DNA of 64,000 nt from Oceanirhabdus sp942490885 (GCA_942490885.1 CALNYT010000002.1:5211727-5275726); one strand, 5' to 3'; positions 41,558-55,101 are shown, numbered from the stretch's first letter. Numbers and translations: made by a program. Notes: a model not told the origin generated them from the letters alone.

Positions 41558-42022
41558 GTGATTTATATAAAATCCCTTAAATTCATAATATATTACATAG
41601 TAATTATCATCATATCATATGCAATCAACAACTTTTGGTATGTAGGAGTAATCGACGATTTTGCCCTTTTTATAAGTATAATTCCTATAGTAGTAATGGT
41701 GTATCTATTTCTAAATAATAAAAAGAGTAAGATTATGGACAATATAAATAAGATAATTTTATTTGGAATGGTACTAATATTTATAGTAGCTATACCTAAG
41801 TATTCTTATAAAGCATCTATTGAAAAAGTATTGAGTACTAGATTTCAAAATGAATCAGTAACAGTAGTTGATATTGAACATAAAAGTAAGAAGGTTAAAA
41901 CAATGATTAGACCATCAGTTTTTGTAGATAATTACTATTATAGAGTTGAAGTAGAAGATTCAAGAGGTACAATTCTTAACTTCTATATAAATCCGGAAAC
42001 TGGAGATTGGGTAGAAAAATAA
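41558..42022 (+). CDS. Membrane protein with PepSY-like C-terminal domain; start codon uncertain
   Basis: The frame encodes up to 154 residues: three hydrophobic segments (about 8-28, 33-52 and 65-82), then a soluble domain ending YRVEVEDSRGTILNFYINPETGDWVEK, the pattern of PepSY-type domains. The start is problematic. The GTG at 41558 lies inside the perfect Shine-Dalgarno AGGAGGTGA (41553-41561). ATA 41567 is at ideal spacing and no ATG, GTG or TTG is near. Either a rare AUA start is used, or the gene has lost its start codon. It lies directly downstream of the HD hydrolase. Confidence 0.65.
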   Translation: MIYIKSLKFIIYYIVIIIISYAINNFWYVGVIDDFALFISIIPIVVMVYLFLNNKKSKIMDNINKIILFGMVLIFIVAIPKYSYKASIEKVLSTRFQNESVTVVDIEHKSKKVKTMIRPSVFVDNYYYRVEVEDSRGTILNFYINPETGDWVEK

Positions 42023-42066
42023 TAAAAAGACAAGCAAGGTGTAATTTCCTACTTGTCTTTTATTAT
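42020..42066. terminator. Bidirectional terminator between the PepSY-like and M29 genes
   Basis: ATAATAAAAAGACAAG and CTTGTCTTTTATTAT pair around a loop that also contains AAGG/CCTA; A- and T-rich arms serve both directions. Confidence 0.8.
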
Positions 42067-42073
42067 ATTAAGA

Positions 42074-43306
42074 TTATTTACTCCAATTTCCTTCTGAGAA
42101 TATACTAATTATTTCTCCAGACTCTGTTATACCATCAATTGATAATTCTTCTGAGCCTATCATAAAATCAACGTGTGTAATACTAGTATTTAAACCATGG
42201 TGCCCTAACTGATCTTTATTCATTGTAGTACCATCTTTGATGCATATAGGATATGAAGAACCGATAGCTAGATGACAAGAGGCATTTTCATCAAATAAAG
42301 TATTGTAGAATATCAAACCTGTATTAGAAATAGGCGAATCATTAGGAACCAATGCTACTTCCCCTATGTAATGAGATCCTTCATCAGTTTCAATTAGGCC
42401 CTTTAAAGTTTCATAGCCTTTCTCAGCCGAATAATCTACGATCTTACCATCTTTAAAGGTTAAAGAGAAGTTATCAATAAGATTCCCACCATAATTCAAA
42501 GGTTTAGTACTAGATACTACTCCATTTACACCTGTTTTAAGAGGGGTTGTAAAAATTTCTTCTGTAGGCATGTTTGGTATATAGTATATATCATTATGAT
42601 CAGTTAGTCCTCCACCAATCCATATATGATTCTTTGGCAATTCCATAATTAAATCTGTTCCAGTAGATTTAAAGTGTAGAGATTTTAATTGTTTATTATT
42701 TAATAAATCTGTTTTGATTTTGATTAGATTTATGTGATTATTCCATGCCTCGACAGGATCATCAGAATCTACTCTTGTTATAGTAAATATATTCTCCCAA
42801 AGTTTTTCAAGGGCATCCTCTTCATTTAAATTTGGGAATACTTTCATAGCCCACTCAACAGTAGGAATAGACACTACAGACCATCTAACATTTCCTTTGT
42901 TCATGATTGTTCTAAAGCCTTCCATTGCTTCACCTTGAGCTTTTCTTGAGCGAGCAATAAGTTTTGGGTCTACATTTTGCAGTAAATCTGGATTAGAAGC
43001 TGATATTGACAAAAATGCAGCACCTTCATTGGCAAGATATTCTTTGCTAGTGGCTTTCCAGGCAGGAAAATAATCAAATGCATTGTCATGTGCATGATTA
43101 AATTTTATTAGTGACATTTCTTCATCATGCCAATCAACGTGAACATCTAATACTCCAGATGAATAAGCTTCTTTTGATATTGCTCTAACAAATTCACTTG
43201 CTGTAATTGGAGCATTAATTACAAGTGTTTGATTATTTTGGATGTTAACACCTGTTTTTATAGCTAACTTTGCATATTTTTCTAATAATAGATCAAAATT
43301 TTTCAT
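42074..43306 (-). CDS. M29-family aminopeptidase
   Basis: The 410-residue cytosolic enzyme belongs to family M29 (AmpS/aminopeptidase T), which uses two cobalt or zinc ions. Likely metal ligands are the Glu in NMPTEEIFTTP, the Glu in GEVALVP, the His residues in ASCHLAIGSSYP and ITHVDFMIG, and the Asp in HVDF. AGGAGG precedes its ATG. The length equals the family norm. It is divergent from the DUF4153-type gene and appears monocistronic. It joins M3 and M32 peptidases as a third peptide-degrading enzyme here. Confidence 0.94.
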   Translation of the reverse strand: MKNFDLLLEKYAKLAIKTGVNIQNNQTLVINAPITASEFVRAISKEAYSSGVLDVHVDWHDEEMSLIKFNHAHDNAFDYFPAWKATSKEYLANEGAAFLSISASNPDLLQNVDPKLIARSRKAQGEAMEGFRTIMNKGNVRWSVVSIPTVEWAMKVFPNLNEEDALEKLWENIFTITRVDSDDPVEAWNNHINLIKIKTDLLNNKQLKSLHFKSTGTDLIMELPKNHIWIGGGLTDHNDIYYIPNMPTEEIFTTPLKTGVNGVVSSTKPLNYGGNLIDNFSLTFKDGKIVDYSAEKGYETLKGLIETDEGSHYIGEVALVPNDSPISNTGLIFYNTLFDENASCHLAIGSSYPICIKDGTTMNKDQLGHHGLNTSITHVDFMIGSEELSIDGITESGEIISIFSEGNWSK

Positions 43307-43598
43307 TGTTTAAACCTCCTCTTAGTTATAGAAATTAGTCTCTCTAAGTATATTTTACATTATTTATTGTAAATTTAGATTAATTTTAAGAAATAACTGT
43401 AAAAAATCTGTAAAAATATTTGTTTATTATGTTTTTCAATAAAAAATTATTGGAAAACAATAAATAAAGTATTGCTTATTTGATAAAAATTGGTTAATAT
43501 TATAAATAGTAGAAAATAAATGAGAACAATGAAGATTTTAATTGAAAGTAGAGTTCTAAATATATTTTAAGACATTGCAGCATTAGGAGGAGTGAAAT
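43307..43598. other. Divergent intergenic region with a 12-bp hairpin
   Basis: GTTTTTCAATAA (43431-43442) and TTATTGGAAAAC (43447-43458) form a stem with one wobble and loop AAAA. No T-run follows. It may be an operator or transcript-stability structure between the M29 and DUF4153-type genes. Confidence 0.45.
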
Positions 43599-45509
43599 AT
43601 GGCAATATCTTTAATACAGGGATTAGTGTTATATAAGGGGAATTTATATTTACGTAAAGATGCCAGTGAAATGGAGATTTATAAATTCCATTGTGAGGAT
43701 AAAAATAGAAGAGAAGAGCAGCTGAAAAATAATATTCAGAATGATTTTTCAGGGAGAGGGGATATATTATTTCAATTTGCATATGAGGTAAGAAGTGATA
43801 TAACTACATATATGTTAGAGTTAGACCAAATCCATGAAGAGAATTTTGTTATGATTAATTCACAGAATGTTGAGCAATTGAGTAACTATCAAAAAGTTTA
43901 TATTATACAAGGGAGTATTGAATTAGAAACAAGAGGGATAAAAAATGAATTTGTCACAGAAATAAAGGGTAGTAATGAGTATAAAAAGTTTAAAAATAAG
44001 AATAAAGACTATTTTACAACTGTAAAAAGGAATATTCTAAAAGATAAAATAGATAGTAGTGAAAGTAATAAAATAGGAATACTATTAGTTATTTCAATTA
44101 TAACAGCATTTTTATTTCAATATTTTTTTGTATCTCAGCATTTAGGTATTTCGGTATGTATTTATACATTGATGATCATAGGAGCTACAATATTTATAAC
44201 TAAGAAACAAATAATATACTTGAATAGTAAGTTTTATTTTCTTATAAGTATATCTATAATATTTTCAATGTTCTTTGGTATTTATACAAATAGTGCGTTC
44301 ATGCTGTGTAATCTTATCATTATTATGATTGTATTGAACAGTGCAGTACTTATAGGTAAATACAATTATAATTTAGATCAAGCATTAATTATTAAAGCAG
44401 TAGAGATTATGTTTGTACCTTTTGAAAACTTAGGTAGGATAACAAAATTCATTACAGACCAAATTAGAAGAAAAGGAAAAAATAAAAAGGAAAAGGAAAA
44501 TAGAAAATATATAATTCAAGGAATAGTAATATTGGTAGGATTATTAGTAGTTATAGTACCACTACTTATGTCCGCAGATGAAATTTTTAAACTAAAGATC
44601 ATAGATTTATCAAATTCATTTAATTACGATAATATAGATGGTGAAACTATATTTAGAATTATTGTATTCATTTTAGTTTTTATATATAATACTATTTTTA
44701 TATGGAGTTTAAAATATGATTATGTTATAGGAGTTAAAAGAAAAGAGCCAAAAGCAATATTCATGTATGAAACAGTTATAATTGTACTTATAGGATTAAA
44801 TATCATATACTTTTTATTTTCCATTATTCAAGTATCATATTTATATGGTGGTGGTGAAGGAATATTACCAGATGGAATGATATACTCAAGTTATGCAAGA
44901 CAAGGCTTCTTTGAGTTAGTTATGGTAACTATAATAAATTTAGTATTGATATTAATTGTAAAGATACTAACGGAGAAATTGATTGATAGTAAGAACAAGG
45001 TAATCAATGTATTATGCTCTTTTATAATAATATTTACATATAATATGTTATTTTCAGCATTTTATAGAATGGTATTATATGTTCAAGCTTTTGGATATAC
45101 AAGGCTTAGGATTATCGTTCAATTTGCTATAATTACATTGGCTATTATAATATTTATTATCTTCTTATCGTTATGGATAGAATTAATACCTATGAAGAGG
45201 TTGATAATTATATTAACATTATTAATGTATATGGGATTAAATATATTTAATATGGATAGCTTCATAGTTAGGAGAAATATTGAAATATATAATAAGACTG
45301 GAGTATTAGATAAAGAGTATATTAGAACATTAGTTTATGATGGAACTGCAGAGCTCAATAAGTTAATAGAAGATAAGAAAATTAATTATACTAATAAAAT
45401 AGATAAGGATGATATAAATCAAATAATTGAAGAGGTTAAGAATAAATATTCAAAAGGATATGATAAATGGTTTGAATTCAACTTTAGTAAACATAGAACA
45501 CTACGATAG
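43599..45509 (+). CDS. DUF4153/DUF4173-type multi-spanning membrane protein (636 aa)
   Basis: An N-terminal soluble region of about 155 residues, starting MAISLIQGLVLYKGNLYLRKD, precedes roughly 12 membrane segments from residue 160 to about 560. A short charged cytosolic tail ends FEFNFSKHRTLR. The sequence MIYSSYARQGFFELVMVTIINLVLIL is characteristic of the DUF4153/DUF4173 group. AGGAGGAG precedes ATG 43599. Function is unknown. The N-terminal half-domain is not the usual transport domain and may be a separate sensor. The next, frameshifted gene starts 12 bases downstream and was probably in the same operon. Confidence 0.82.
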   Translation: MAISLIQGLVLYKGNLYLRKDASEMEIYKFHCEDKNRREEQLKNNIQNDFSGRGDILFQFAYEVRSDITTYMLELDQIHEENFVMINSQNVEQLSNYQKVYIIQGSIELETRGIKNEFVTEIKGSNEYKKFKNKNKDYFTTVKRNILKDKIDSSESNKIGILLVISIITAFLFQYFFVSQHLGISVCIYTLMIIGATIFITKKQIIYLNSKFYFLISISIIFSMFFGIYTNSAFMLCNLIIIMIVLNSAVLIGKYNYNLDQALIIKAVEIMFVPFENLGRITKFITDQIRRKGKNKKEKENRKYIIQGIVILVGLLVVIVPLLMSADEIFKLKIIDLSNSFNYDNIDGETIFRIIVFILVFIYNTIFIWSLKYDYVIGVKRKEPKAIFMYETVIIVLIGLNIIYFLFSIIQVSYLYGGGEGILPDGMIYSSYARQGFFELVMVTIINLVLILIVKILTEKLIDSKNKVINVLCSFIIIFTYNMLFSAFYRMVLYVQAFGYTRLRIIVQFAIITLAIIIFIIFLSLWIELIPMKRLIIILTLLMYMGLNIFNMDSFIVRRNIEIYNKTGVLDKEYIRTLVYDGTAELNKLIEDKKINYTNKIDKDDINQIIEEVKNKYSKGYDKWFEFNFSKHRTLR

Positions 45510-45521
45510 GGTTATATAACA

Positions 45522-46111
45522 ATGAATAAATTTAAAGATAATATTATAAAATCTATAGTTTGTGTTCTTTTGATAGGAATAAGTTATATTAATTTAATGT
45601 TATATTGTTTAATGGGATGGAGTATGTTAGAGTGGGAAAAAGTAACTAATTCAGTTACATCTGCTGTGTTAGGTTTATATTACTCTGTTTAGTTGTATAT
45701 ATAATTAAGAAAAATATAAGCAAAAAAATCATTATTATTATTTGTGTATATATTTGCTCATTAACCACACCTATTATCGCTAGTTATGTAGAGGGTAATT
45801 ATTATAAAACATTTTCTAAAAGTAAATGGAGCAGTAATTCAGATGCTAGATTCTTAATGGAAGAGGATTTATATAAAAATTATGATATTATGAGTTTGTC
45901 TAAGAATGAGATTATTGAGTTATTGGGTGAAGAAGATAAAGATAAATGTAGTGATATAAGAAAAAATTTTCAGAAAAATTGCAAAAAAGAGTTTATGGTT
46001 TTGTGGTTAGGTAGATCAGAGGTCTGCATAAAAAGATACATGGTTATTATATTTGATGATGATAGTGTTGAGGATATAAAGTATATTAATAAGTATTTTG
46101 ATCCATTATAA
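45522..46111 (+). pseudogene. Frameshifted membrane protein gene
   Basis: ATG 45522 opens 56 codons with one membrane segment and stops at 45692. In another frame, a continuous reading picks up before that stop (FILLCLVVYIIKKNISKK) and runs through a second membrane segment to a soluble domain, ending IDDDS-like residues and YFDPL at 46111. The domain (NYDIMSLSKNEIIELLGE ... VLWLGRSEVCIKRYMVIIFDDDSV) resembles small clostridial proteins annotated only as hypothetical. Joined, the two parts give about 196 residues with sensible topology. So one frameshift near 45670-45690 disrupts an otherwise intact gene. Confidence 0.65.
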
Positions 46112-46291
46112 ATATATATATAGAATGAATAAAGCATGTAATCTTTTTAAAGATACATGTTTTTATTATTGTTTTGATTAATTTGAACTAAAGTGAATGT
46201 TTTTTTATAAAATGGATATAATATTTTTGTATCGGTAACTAGTTTTGATTTTAAAATATATATAGAATAGAGGTAATTTGGATTAAATAAT

Positions 46292-46358
46292 ACAACACTC
46301 AACCAAGTGTATCTACATAAGCAATTGGAAGTAATATATAGATAATTAGAGTAAAATA
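46292..46358 (+). repeat. rRNA-upstream repeat, copy A
   Basis: ACAACACTCAACCAAGTGTA and the following 45 bases recur at 55102-55168 upstream of operon 4, with only a few differences. Both lie about 120 bases before the conserved promoter block, suggesting duplication of the upstream region together with the operon. Confidence 0.75.
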
Positions 46359-46410
46359 AGAATAACATCTATAAATTCAGTATAACGGTGTATTTTGCAC
46401 TGTAATATAT

Positions 46411-46856
46411 GATAAGATATTACTTGTCGCTGCAAGTGAGCGATGAGGAATCACAAAAAAACACTTCAAAAAAAGTGTTGACATGAAAATTGTCTAGTGA
46501 TACAATAAGGAAGTCGCTTAAGGCGATAAACTTATTGAGAATTAATGAAATATTGTAATCAGGTTTTGTTCTTATCTTTAGAGTTTCAGGATTTTGAAAA
46601 TATTCAAGATCAAGGAACAAGAGGAACGAGCAGCGGAGTGTACGAATGTACTCGAGCAGCACAGAGAGTCTTAGTGACGCCGAGATTGGATATTTTCAAA
46701 ATTATGATGTTCATTGAAAATTAAACAGAGTAAAGGAAATTGTATTATTTGTATAATGCAAGCCTTAAATTCCATGAGATATAAAAGAAACACACAGGTA
46801 GAAGAAATATAATTTCTTCAAAAGCAAGCAAGTACTAGCTTGGGAAAAAAACTTTT
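46411..46856 (+). promoter_or_regulatory. rRNA operon 3 promoter and enlarged leader
   Basis: TTGACA (46478-46483), 17 bases, TACAAT (46501-46506), with a perfect AACACTT/AAGTGTT dyad over the -35. After the leader hairpin the transcript carries about 178 extra bases (about 46529-46705) absent from the other operons; these include the structured repeat copy 2. The 16S processing-stem strand follows. Confidence 0.88.
46563..46706 (+). ncRNA. Structured repeat element, copy 2, inside the rRNA operon 3 leader
   Basis: The conserved 5' AGAGTTTCAG is followed by ATTTTGAAAATATTCAA (46591-46607), which pairs with TTGGATATTTTCAAAAT (46686-46702). This is a 17-bp stem whose sequence is unlike copy 1 but whose pairing and T-G position are the same. 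The core and the inner AAGA/TCTT and GTAC/GTAC helices match copy 1 with compensatory changes. The element must be transcribed with every pre-rRNA from operon 3. Confidence 0.7.
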
Positions 46857-48368
<1,512 letters not shown>

Positions 48369-48606
48369 CTAGGGAGACCGCAGAATGAAACATTTCTGCA
48401 TAACGGAAAATAAGGTCCTGAACTCTGTTTAATTTTGAGTGAACGAAAGTTCCTCAATTATTTAAGACGAACTTGTGTTGGTCTTAAATAACTATGTTCT
48501 TTGAAAATTGCACAAAGTAAGATTAATATAAACATGTTTGTAGAATGAAAATTCTACAAGATAGGTATAAAACTAATTCATTGTAAAATGAATCAGCAAT
48601 TTGTAA

Positions 48607-51506
<2,900 letters not shown>

Positions 51507-51544
51507 ACTTACTTTGTGCAATTTTGAAGGAACATTCCTTCAAA

Positions 51545-51661
51545 TCTGGTAACTATGGCATAGAGGCTACACACCTTCCCATTCCGAACAGGATTGTTAA
51601 GCTCTATAGCGCTGATGGTACTGCACTGGAGACGGTGTGGGAGAGTAAGACGTTGCCAGGT
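51545..51661 (+). rRNA. 5S ribosomal RNA, operon 3 (type B)
   Basis: 117 nt, with the GCATAGAGG/CTCTATAGCGC helix of operon 2. Confidence 0.95.
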
Positions 51662-51666
51662 CGTTT

Positions 51667-51742
51667 GATTCACTAGCTCAGTCGGTAGAGCACATGACTT
51701 TTAATCATGGTGTCCAGGGTTCGATTCCCTGGTGAGTCACCA
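51667..51742 (+). tRNA. tRNA-Lys (TTT)
   Basis: Acceptor GATTCAC/GTGAGTC, anticodon loop CTTTTAA (TTT), T-loop TTCGATT, CCA encoded. Confidence 0.95.
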
Positions 51743-51777
51743 AAAACACTTACTAATTTTTAGTAAGTGTTTTTTTT
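51743..51777 (+). terminator. Terminator of rRNA operon 3
   Basis: AAAACACTTACTAA/TTAGTAAGTGTTTT with a short T loop and T-run. It is homologous to the hairpin at 60398-60430 with a compensatory A-T/G-C change. Confidence 0.88.
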
Positions 51778-51862
51778 ATACAAAATATTTGGTGTGATTT
51801 TAAAGTAATGCTTGAAATTCAATGTTATATAAAATTAAAAATTAAAGTGAGTAGGATATGAG

Positions 51863-51894
51863 AAAGTGTACAAAGTTGTACACTTTTTATTTTT
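51863..51894 (+). terminator. Isolated terminator-like hairpin
   Basis: AAAGTGTAC/GTACACTTT with loop AAAGTT and a T-rich tail. No gene lies between it and the operon 3 terminator. It may back up rRNA termination. Confidence 0.65.
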
Positions 51895-51998
51895 GGTTGA
51901 ACGTATATTAGACTTAAAATTTACGTTCAATAGCATTTATATATATGTCTATATCTATATCATGTTAAAAACAATATAAAATAATTAACAAAAAACTA

Positions 51999-52039
51999 TT
52001 GACGTTGCCGGTGTATAGGTGTATTATTTAATTAATACA
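51999..52039 (+). promoter_or_regulatory. Promoter and candidate operator of the GntR-ABC operon
   Basis: TTGACG (51999-52004), 17 bases, TATTAT (52022-52027). A perfect inverted repeat TGTATTA-TTTAAT-TAATACA (52020-52039) covers the -10, the position expected for autorepression by the GntR protein encoded next. Confidence 0.65.
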
Positions 52040-52067
52040 GTAGTTATATTATGTGTGAGGTGATAAA

Positions 52068-52445
52068 TTGAAAATTGAGTTTAATGAAAGAGAACCTATA
52101 TACATTCAAATAATTAATCATATTAAGATGCAAATAGCATCTAGTGATATAAAAGGAGGAGATAAATTGCCATCCGTAAGAGAATTTTCAGTTGAGATAA
52201 AGGTAAATCCAAATACTATTCAAAGAGCATATAGTGAGATTGAGAGAGAGGGTTTAGCATATACAAAGAGAGGAATGGGGAAGTTTGTTACTGAAGATGA
52301 GAGTATTATAAAAAAATTAAAGGTTCATATGGGGAAAAATGTACTAGAAAAGTTTATAAGTGAGATGAATCACTTAGGATTTACAAGGAACGAAATTATA
52401 CAAATGGTTTCAAATAAAGTTGAAGGGGGATGTGGTGATGAATAA
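52068..52445 (+). CDS. GntR-family (YtrA subfamily) transcriptional regulator
   Basis: TTG 52068 follows TGAGGTGAT at good spacing. The 125-residue protein has a GntR winged helix (about 8-75: PIYIQIINHIKMQIASSDIK, LPSVREFSVEIKVNPNTIQRAYSEIEREG) and only a short C-terminal helical region, the size typical of YtrA-type regulators that control ABC transporter operons. The palindrome over its own -10 is a plausible operator. Its last codons overlap the ABC ATPase start, so regulator and transporter are coupled. Confidence 0.92.
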   Translation: MKIEFNEREPIYIQIINHIKMQIASSDIKGGDKLPSVREFSVEIKVNPNTIQRAYSEIEREGLAYTKRGMGKFVTEDESIIKKLKVHMGKNVLEKFISEMNHLGFTRNEIIQMVSNKVEGGCGDE

Positions 52446-53136
52446 TATTTTAGATATAAATAGTTTATCTAAAAACTATGGAAGAAAGTTAGCATTGAAT
52501 AGTTTAAATTTAAAATTGGAGAAAGGAAAAATATTTGGTCTTTTAGGTCCAAATGGAAGTGGAAAGACTACCCTAATTAAAATTATAGCTGGCCTTTTAA
52601 AGGAATCCAAAGGTGATATATTGATAAATGGAACAAAGCCAGGTGTTGAGAGTAAAAAAATTGTATCATATCTACCAGATGAGGGGTATTTATATAAATG
52701 GATGAAAATTAAGGATGCTATTGAATTGTTCAAGGATTTTTATGATGATTTTGATGAAGAAAAAATGAATCAACTTCTTGAGTTTATGAAGCTTAATAAG
52801 GAAATGAAGATAACTTCTCTATCAAGAGGAATGAGTGAAAAGTTAAATTTAAGCTTAGTTTTATCTAGAAAAGCAGAACTGTATATATTAGATGAACCTA
52901 TAGCAGGGGTAGATCCTGTAGCTAGAGAAAAAATCCTTGATGCCATCATTAATAACTATAATCCAGATAGTTCAATGATAATAACTACCCATTTAGTTAA
53001 GGATATTGAGAGGATTTTTGATGATGTAGCTTTTATAAGTGAAGGAAAAATTATCAAGTATGGAGTAGCTGAGGATTTAAGAATGGAAAACAATAAATCA
53101 ATTGATGAATTATATAGAGATATATTTGCTGAATAG
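52438..53136 (+). CDS. ABC transporter ATP-binding protein
   Basis: ATG 52438 has AAGGGGG eight bases upstream and overlaps the GntR gene by eight bases. The 232-residue ATPase shows Walker A GPNGSGKT (37-44), a degenerate signature LSRGMSEK, Walker B YILDEPIAGVDP and the H-loop TTHLV. The arrangement with a GntR regulator, one permease and a lipoprotein recalls Ytr-type exporters linked to envelope stress, but the substrate is unknown. YLPDEGYLY lies where the Q-loop glutamine is usually found, as in other YtrB-like ATPases. Confidence 0.92.
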   Translation: MNNILDINSLSKNYGRKLALNSLNLKLEKGKIFGLLGPNGSGKTTLIKIIAGLLKESKGDILINGTKPGVESKKIVSYLPDEGYLYKWMKIKDAIELFKDFYDDFDEEKMNQLLEFMKLNKEMKITSLSRGMSEKLNLSLVLSRKAELYILDEPIAGVDPVAREKILDAIINNYNPDSSMIITTHLVKDIERIFDDVAFISEGKIIKYGVAEDLRMENNKSIDELYRDIFAE

Positions 53137-53150
53137 AGGAGGATTGAGAT

Positions 53151-53945
53151 ATGGGTAAACTTTTTAAATATGAAATCAAAGGAAGTTTTAAAGGTTTTAT
53201 TGCAATATTTATTAGTGCAGTACTGTTAAATTTATTTATGTTATTTACTATAAATAGTGATGGAGTAAGAGTGGGTCTTTCGATTTTTATATGGAGTGTT
53301 GCATTTCTGTTTGTACTGATCTTTAATATTAATAGTTTTAAACGTGAGCTTTATGAAAGCAGGGGATATTTAACTTTTACCCTTCCTATACATGGTAGAC
53401 AATATGTGATTGTTAAAATGATTTCTGCATTTCTTTGGTTTACAGTGACATATATATTGATGCAGATTTGTTTATATATTGTGGGAGAAATATCAATACC
53501 AAGAGATATATTAATTCCATTAAGAGCTGTACTATACTCTAAACAAATCACTATAGTTTCTATAACTGTTGGATTATTATGGATGTTTGACATAATGCTT
53601 TTAATATATGTTTCTATAACAATAACAAAAGTAGGTTTAAAGAAAGGTAAATTAAGTGGTTTTGTAGGATTTATTATTTTCATAATAGTAAGTTTTTTAA
53701 AAGTATCATTGCTAAATTTCCTTATTAGAATACTACCGTATAGTTTAGAGATTAAAACAAGAAGTTTAGACATATTATCTACACAAGGACAAATTTCAGT
53801 TATGAGTTTACCAGGAGGTTCTTTGGTTGGGTTTGGTAATGGGTTCGTTCAATTTAATATAGCAGGATGTATATTTAGTATTCTTGTTATAATAGGTATA
53901 TTCGTAGCTACTTCATATTTAATTGATAATAAAATTGATTTATAG
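53151..53945 (+). CDS. ABC transporter permease
   Basis: The 264-residue protein has six predicted membrane segments (about 15-33, 42-62, 85-110, 140-162, 172-192 and 240-260) and begins MGKLFKYEIKGSFKGFI, typical of ABC-2-type permeases. It starts 14 bases after the ATPase with AGAGGAGG upstream. A homodimer with the ATPase would make a complete exporter or a sensing complex. Substrate unknown. Confidence 0.85.
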   Translation: MGKLFKYEIKGSFKGFIAIFISAVLLNLFMLFTINSDGVRVGLSIFIWSVAFLFVLIFNINSFKRELYESRGYLTFTLPIHGRQYVIVKMISAFLWFTVTYILMQICLYIVGEISIPRDILIPLRAVLYSKQITIVSITVGLLWMFDIMLLIYVSITITKVGLKKGKLSGFVGFIIFIIVSFLKVSLLNFLIRILPYSLEIKTRSLDILSTQGQISVMSLPGGSLVGFGNGFVQFNIAGCIFSILVIIGIFVATSYLIDNKIDL

Positions 53946-53957
53946 AGGAGAATATAT

Positions 53958-54776
53958 ATGAAAATAATAGGGAAAGCATTGAAGAGTATATTAGTGGTAT
54001 CTTTAATACTTACTATGTTTAACGGATGTGAGATGAGGGTAATAAAAGATATAAAGGATGGAGGGAAAACAAAAGACGCGAAAGAGTATAAAGTAGATGA
54101 AAGAAAGGAGCTTGAAAAAGATCAAATAAACACTATAAATAATTTAATTATTAATACTTCAGTAGCAGATATAAATTTAATTGTTGAAGATAGAGAAAGT
54201 GTAGAAATACATTTTTATGGGGAAGTAGAAACAAATAATAAAGAGACTATACCTATATCTACTATAGGCGTAGAAGACAAAAGTATTTACATTACAGTGG
54301 AATCTAAAAGTAAGTTTGGAAAATCTAATTACAATAGTAATAACTTAAAGTTAGATGTTTATATACCAAAAGAATATAAAAAAGAACTAGAGATTGTTGC
54401 AGGAGTGGGTAATCTAAAAGCCGATAATCTTGAATTAAAAAAAATGACATTCAATATTGGAGTTGGAAATATTAAAATTAAAGAATATATTGGGGAAATT
54501 GTAGGAGAGACTGGAGTTGGAGATATAAATATTGAATTTAATAATCTCGAAAATGATATTTCATTAAATTCAGGAACAGGAAATGTAAAAATAAACTTAC
54601 CTGAAAATGCAGAATTTTATATAAATGCAGAGACTGGGGTGGGGGATATAGACAATGATTTCAAATTAAGGGTAAATGATAAATCAGTTAGCGAAAAAAT
54701 GATAGGGACAGTTGGTAGTGATAAAAACAAAATTGAATTAAAAACAGGTGTAGGAGATATTGAAGTATCAAATTAA
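53958..54776 (+). CDS. DUF4097-type beta-helix lipoprotein
   Basis: The signal ends with lipobox F21-N22-G23-C24. After a charged linker, the protein is built from short beta repeats spaced by about 20 residues, with the recurring turn G(V/T)G(N/D)(I/L/V): GVGNLKADN, GVGNIKIKE, GVGDINIEF, GTGNVKINL, GVGDIDNDF and GVGDIEVSN. This is the DUF4097 (adhesin-like beta-helix) pattern. As the last gene of the GntR-ABC operon it may be an extracellular partner of the transporter (inference). 272 residues; a terminator-like repeat follows. Confidence 0.85.
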   Translation: MKIIGKALKSILVVSLILTMFNGCEMRVIKDIKDGGKTKDAKEYKVDERKELEKDQINTINNLIINTSVADINLIVEDRESVEIHFYGEVETNNKETIPISTIGVEDKSIYITVESKSKFGKSNYNSNNLKLDVYIPKEYKKELEIVAGVGNLKADNLELKKMTFNIGVGNIKIKEYIGEIVGETGVGDINIEFNNLENDISLNSGTGNVKINLPENAEFYINAETGVGDIDNDFKLRVNDKSVSEKMIGTVGSDKNKIELKTGVGDIEVSN

Positions 54777-54890
54777 CTTATAAAGAGATAGTAAGTTAAC
54801 TTAGTATTAATGAAAAGATAATTTACTGTTATATTGTTGATTATGATTATTTAGTGTAACCTATAGGAGTGAATTATTAAAACATATATT

Positions 54891-54946
54891 AACAGTAGAA
54901 CCTTAAAGTATAAGATTAAAAGGGTCTACTGTTATTTTTGTTTTTA
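54891..54946 (+). terminator. Terminator of the GntR-ABC operon (repeat-related)
   Basis: AACAGTAGAACC and GGGTCTACTGTT pair (one bulge), then ATTTTTGTTTTT. The 5' arm and loop (AACAGTAGAACCT, TAAGATTA) recur at 61371-61400 after the DUF1287 gene. Confidence 0.78.
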
Positions 54947-55101
54947 CTATAAATAGCACTTTTCTGCAATAATACAAAAATATTATCTATGATTTCAGTA
55001 AATAAGTTTGATAAATTATAAAAAAAAGAACAAACTAATTCATGCGTAACGATACATAATTAGTAATAAAATGTATAGTTACACATGAATTTAGAGTTAA
55101 A

